Assembly (NCBI RefSeq): GCF_026810505.1
Contig: NZ_CP101750.1
Span: forward strand, 7,924,515 to 7,988,514
Source of the DNA: Streptomyces sp. Je 1-369
GTDB taxonomy: Bacteria > Actinomycetota > Actinomycetes > Streptomycetales > Streptomycetaceae
DNA length: 64,000 nucleotides
Reading direction: 5' to 3'
A program made the translations under genes and the position numbers. The notes beneath the pieces were generated by a model, which did no database searches, was not told the DNA's origin, and saw nothing but the letters and a program-made list of their open reading frames with translations. This document shows, piece by piece, positions 59,273 through 64,000 of the stretch (position 1 is the stretch's first letter; each line of letters begins with the position of its first letter).

Positions 59273-62100
59273 GGCGCCGTTCCCCAGACGAGCCCGCCGC
59301 CGACGTACGCGGTGATCTTGGAGGCGTCCGCGAACGACGCGTTGGTGCCGCGGCTGTAGTCGTCGGCCTCGTTGAAGTTCGACCAGTTGCTCTTGTGCAC
59401 GCGCAGCTGTATCTCGCCGGAGTCGCCGCCCGCGGCGACGCTGCCCGCGCCGGCGCTGAAGCCGACCTCCAGGTAGTGGTCCGCGCCGGTCTTCGGGCTG
59501 CTCATGGCGACCACCCGGTGGGTGATGTTGGCGGCGCCGAGCATCGCCCAGTCGCACCAGGTGCCGTACGTGGACGGGCCGCCGTCGCCGGTGAAGTAGT
59601 AGCGGATGGTCACCGTGGAGAGGCTGAGCGCGCCGCCGCCGGTATTGCCGACCTTCAGGGACATACGGATGGCGTTGTCGGTGGCATTGGAGTCGGTGCT
59701 CTTGTACTGGACCTTGGCCCCGCCCGTACCGCCACCGGCCTTGGTGGTGCCGGTGACCTCGGCGGACAGTGCGGAGGCGTTGCCCGCGGCGTCGCGGGCG
59801 GCGACCCGGTAGTGGTATGCGGTGGAGGCGGAGAGCCCGGTGTCGGTGTAGGTGGTCGCCGTAGGGGTGCCGACCGGAGTGCCGTCGCGGTAGACGTCGT
59901 ACGCCGCGACGCCCGTGTCGTCGGTGGACGCCGTCCAGCTCAGCGACACGCTGGTGCCCGTCGTCGCCGTCACCTTCAGGCCGGTCGGGACGGTCGGCGC
60001 GGTGGTGTCGCCGCCGCCGGGGCCGCCCTCGTCGCCGAGGAGCTCGGCGTACGAGGCGAAGGAGAGCGCCAGCGCCGCCTGCGCCCAGAAGCGGTGGTAC
60101 GTGAAGACCGGCGGGGCGCCGCCGTCGAGGTACGTCTGCACCTTCGACCAGCCCGGCTCCTGTTTGAGCCACGGCCGCATCCCGATGAAGGTCGTGCCGG
60201 AGCCCAGCCTCACGCCCTGCGGGGAGGTGCCGGACCAGCCCGCCGGGAAGTACACCGGGTCGTCGAAGCGGTCGTAGTCGCGGCGGGTCTCGGGGACGGC
60301 GATGCCCTTGGCGTCGGCGTGCTCGGCCATGGCATCGAGCAGGGACTTGGCGAGTCCGGCGGCGTCGGCGTCCCCGGACTTCGCGGCGTAATGGATCAGC
60401 GTCATGGACAGCGCCGCGCCCACGCCGACGTCGTCGCCGTAGTCGACGACCGATACGTGCAGGCCGGTGTTGGCACCGGGGTTCGTGGCGCTCCAGGTGT
60501 CGGGGGCGCCGGTCCAGCGCAGGGTGGCGGGGAAGCGGTAGCTGCCGTCGGCGCCGACGGTGGTCTCCGCGGAGGCCCAGGCCACCCACTTGTCGAGGAT
60601 TGCCTTGGCGGTCGCGTTGTTGGTGACGTAGTAGTACTGGGCTACGCGCTCCATGCACCAGACCTGGAAGCCGAACCAGTTGTTGCTCGGCGGGTCGTGG
60701 TAGACGGGCTGCCAGTCGTACGCCATGCCGTAGAAGGTCGGTGTGCCGGCCGGCGGGGTGCCGTACTGGCCGTCCCAGCTGTTGGAGCAGCCGCCGGCGA
60801 GCCCGCCCTCGGAGGACTGCAGCCAGCGCAGGAACTCAAGCTGCCGGGTGAGCGACTTCTGCCAGTCACCTTTCGCAGTCGGTGACTTGGGGGTGAGGGC
60901 GGGGATGGTGGACAGTGCCCAGGCGGCGAGGGGGTTCTGGTAGCCCTGGTGGGCGATGCCGTCGCCGATGCGCCAGGCCCAGCCGCCGCCGGTGCCCGCG
61001 GAGCCGCCCCAGGCGTAGTACCAGGACAGCAGGTAGTGCTGCGCGTCGCGGCCGGAGGCGGCCTGGCAGCCCGTGGGGCTGGTGCAGTCGCCGATTTTCT
61101 TGAAGTACTTGTCGAACATCGAGTAGCGCAGGTAGTCGCCCATCTTCGCGGCCTTGGCCACGGAGGAGGAGACCTGGCTCGCCTTGCCCTGCGCCGTGGC
61201 CCACGTCAGCGCCCAGTACGCGGCCTGCACGGCGCGCGCGTCGGCGTCGGGGGCGTTGGTGTACTTCCACTGCTTCGCGTACGAGGAGTCCTTGACGAAG
61301 AGGTCTAGGTAGCCGTTGGGGCCGCCGTACTTGAAGAGGTCGGTGCTGGGCTGCGGGATGGTCTCCCAGACCGACTCCTGCGCGCCGCGCTGGTAGCTGT
61401 TGATGAACGACGCCATCTTGCCGGGGCCGAGCTCGTCGCCGGTGCCGGGCTTGTTGCCGAAGCCGTAGACGTTGTCGAGGTCCATCAGCCAGTGCATGCC
61501 GTAGACGTCCATCGTCCCGTACGCGGAGGCGAGTTCGGCGGCGATGGGGTCGGAGCCGACGGAGACGGAGGAGTTCAGCTCGGACGGGTAGCTGGTGACC
61601 TGCGGGTGCTCGGGCGCGTAGGTGGCGGGCTTGGAGGGGGTGTACGAGTCGTTGGTGGGCTGGTCGATGTGCGGCGGGATGATCGAGGCCTCGGCGACCT
61701 CCCAGGACTTGTTGAACGGGGCCCAGTCGCCGGTGACCCGGCCGTACGCCGCCTCCAGCCAGATCCAGAAGCTGAACGCCTCGGAGGTCGTCTGGTGGCC
61801 GTGGTCGGGAGCCTCGACGATCAGGGTCTCGGCGCAGTGGTACGGGATGCCGTCCGGGCTGAAGTAGCCGCTGTCCGGGCTCTTGATCTTGTTGTACTGA
61901 GTGAGGAAGGCCTCCGTGTAGGGGCCGTCGGCGGCGGCGGCCGCTTGTGCGGCGGACCCGGCCGGGGCCTCGGCGGCCTGGGCGAACGCCTGCCCGGCGC
62001 CGAGGGCGACGAGCGCGCCGCCGGCTACGCCGACGAAGGAACGCCGGGAGAGTAACGCGGATCTGTCGGACTTTTCGGGCACTTCGGGGTGTGCGGACAC
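59269..62100 (-). CDS. GH48 reducing-end cellobiohydrolase with FN3 and CBM3, Tat signal
   Basis: 943 residues, starting at GTG with GGAGGA. The leader SRRSFVGVAGGALVALGAG is a twin-arginine signal, unlike the Sec signals of the other cellulases here. GH48 domain at about 60-700: YHCAETLIVEAPDHGHQTTSEAFS (acid-bearing tunnel motif), GMHWLMDLDNVYGFG, DWQPVYHDPPSNNWFGFQ. FN3 at about 705-790, CBM3 at about 795-943. It is a processive exo-cellulase from reducing ends and the key partner of GH6 and GH12. It is coupled to GH12 by an ATGA overlap. Confidence 0.94.
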   Translation of the reverse strand: MSAHPEVPEKSDRSALLSRRSFVGVAGGALVALGAGQAFAQAAEAPAGSAAQAAAAADGPYTEAFLTQYNKIKSPDSGYFSPDGIPYHCAETLIVEAPDHGHQTTSEAFSFWIWLEAAYGRVTGDWAPFNKSWEVAEASIIPPHIDQPTNDSYTPSKPATYAPEHPQVTSYPSELNSSVSVGSDPIAAELASAYGTMDVYGMHWLMDLDNVYGFGNKPGTGDELGPGKMASFINSYQRGAQESVWETIPQPSTDLFKYGGPNGYLDLFVKDSSYAKQWKYTNAPDADARAVQAAYWALTWATAQGKASQVSSSVAKAAKMGDYLRYSMFDKYFKKIGDCTSPTGCQAASGRDAQHYLLSWYYAWGGSAGTGGGWAWRIGDGIAHQGYQNPLAAWALSTIPALTPKSPTAKGDWQKSLTRQLEFLRWLQSSEGGLAGGCSNSWDGQYGTPPAGTPTFYGMAYDWQPVYHDPPSNNWFGFQVWCMERVAQYYYVTNNATAKAILDKWVAWASAETTVGADGSYRFPATLRWTGAPDTWSATNPGANTGLHVSVVDYGDDVGVGAALSMTLIHYAAKSGDADAAGLAKSLLDAMAEHADAKGIAVPETRRDYDRFDDPVYFPAGWSGTSPQGVRLGSGTTFIGMRPWLKQEPGWSKVQTYLDGGAPPVFTYHRFWAQAALALSFASYAELLGDEGGPGGGDTTAPTVPTGLKVTATTGTSVSLSWTASTDDTGVAAYDVYRDGTPVGTPTATTYTDTGLSASTAYHYRVAARDAAGNASALSAEVTGTTKAGGGTGGAKVQYKSTDSNATDNAIRMSLKVGNTGGGALSLSTVTIRYYFTGDGGPSTYGTWCDWAMLGAANITHRVVAMSSPKTGADHYLEVGFSAGAGSVAAGGDSGEIQLRVHKSNWSNFNEADDYSRGTNASFADASKITAYVGGGLVWGTAP

Positions 62101-62150
62101 AGGTCCTCCAAGAGGGGGTCCGGGTGGGAGTGGTGGTGGTGCCGCCGGAA

Positions 62151-62184
62151 CGGTCCGGGCGGGCGGGACCGGCCGCCCGGACCG
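62151..62184. terminator. Hairpin between GH10 and GH48 genes
   Basis: The 12-bp perfect arms CGGTCCGGGCGG and CCGCCCGGACCG flank a 10-nt loop. It lies immediately after the GH10 stop and about 50 bp before the GH48 start. It may end the GH10 transcript or adjust the ratio of the two. Confidence 0.7.
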
Positions 62185-62188
62185 CGGT

Positions 62189-64000
<1,812 letters not shown>

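Noticed and set aside
59273..60658. Upstream extension of the GH12 frame
   Set aside because: The true start at 59272 has a signal peptide and an ATGA overlap; the extension is an alternative frame of GH48.

Overview
The window looks like chromosomal DNA of a Streptomyces. GC content and third-position GC are very high. Many genes start at GTG, and stop/start overlaps (ATGA, GTGA) are frequent. Several actinobacteria-specific families appear: a conservon, DUF574, DUF5133, DUF6479, DUF6766, SPW and ECF42. No tRNA, rRNA, CRISPR array, insertion sequence or phage gene was seen. The density of secreted polysaccharide-degrading enzymes suggests an accessory, saprophytic part of the chromosome. LAYOUT. 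1-2.5 kb holds the 3' end of a VanY-type carboxypeptidase, a membrane EEP protein, a VOC protein and a copper LPMO behind a chitin-type operator. 2.5-9.1 kb is the most unusual segment. A PAS-LuxR regulator with a probable frameshift faces an overlapping three-gene operon: an ATP-grasp ligase, a dikinase-like protein with its phosphohistidine domain before its ATP-grasp domain, and an MFS exporter. This looks like a small, undescribed biosynthetic or modification system. 9.3-14.5 kb is a complete conservon (cvnA-B-C-D) followed by CYP157-like and CYP154-like P450s. 15-24 kb carries housekeeping and accessory enzymes. It includes a five-gene run ending in a DUF6766 membrane protein and an overlapping operon of methyltransferase, CDGSH protein and heme-oxygenase-like diiron oxidase. 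24-38 kb contains DUF6328 and DUF5133 proteins, a succinic semialdehyde dehydrogenase and a CBS protein. It also has three well-marked regulatory circuits: a TetR gene with three palindromes facing a DUF1348 gene; a GntR gene with two operators and a CynX-type transporter; and a SoxR-box-driven ABC exporter that looks leaderless. A GH19 chitinase lies between them with paired 12-bp repeats in its promoter. 38-50 kb has an SPW membrane protein, an autoregulated YCII/ECF42 pair, a lipoprotein, a CBS-domain relic, methyltransferase, FabG, IclR, XRE and MBL genes, a large SUKH protein and a glycosyltransferase. 50.6-55.3 kb has a decayed gene, a Tat-exported L-amino-acid oxidase of the L-glutamate oxidase type with an altered substrate loop, and a CASTOR/POLLUX-like channel. 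55.5-64 kb (minus strand, running off the right edge) is a crystalline-cellulose cluster, GH10-GH48-GH12-GH6, in which every enzyme ends in FN3-CBM3. HOW THEY WORK TOGETHER. The LPMO and chitinase should be co-induced by chitin-derived signals through the shared 12-bp element. The four CBM3 enzymes form a complementary set: hemicellulase, reducing-end processive GH48, endo-acting GH12 and non-reducing-end GH6. The CBM3 of the last two was copied or homogenised recently, being about 98 percent identical at DNA level by eye. All functional statements come from reading the sequence and from knowledge of the families; no searches were run.
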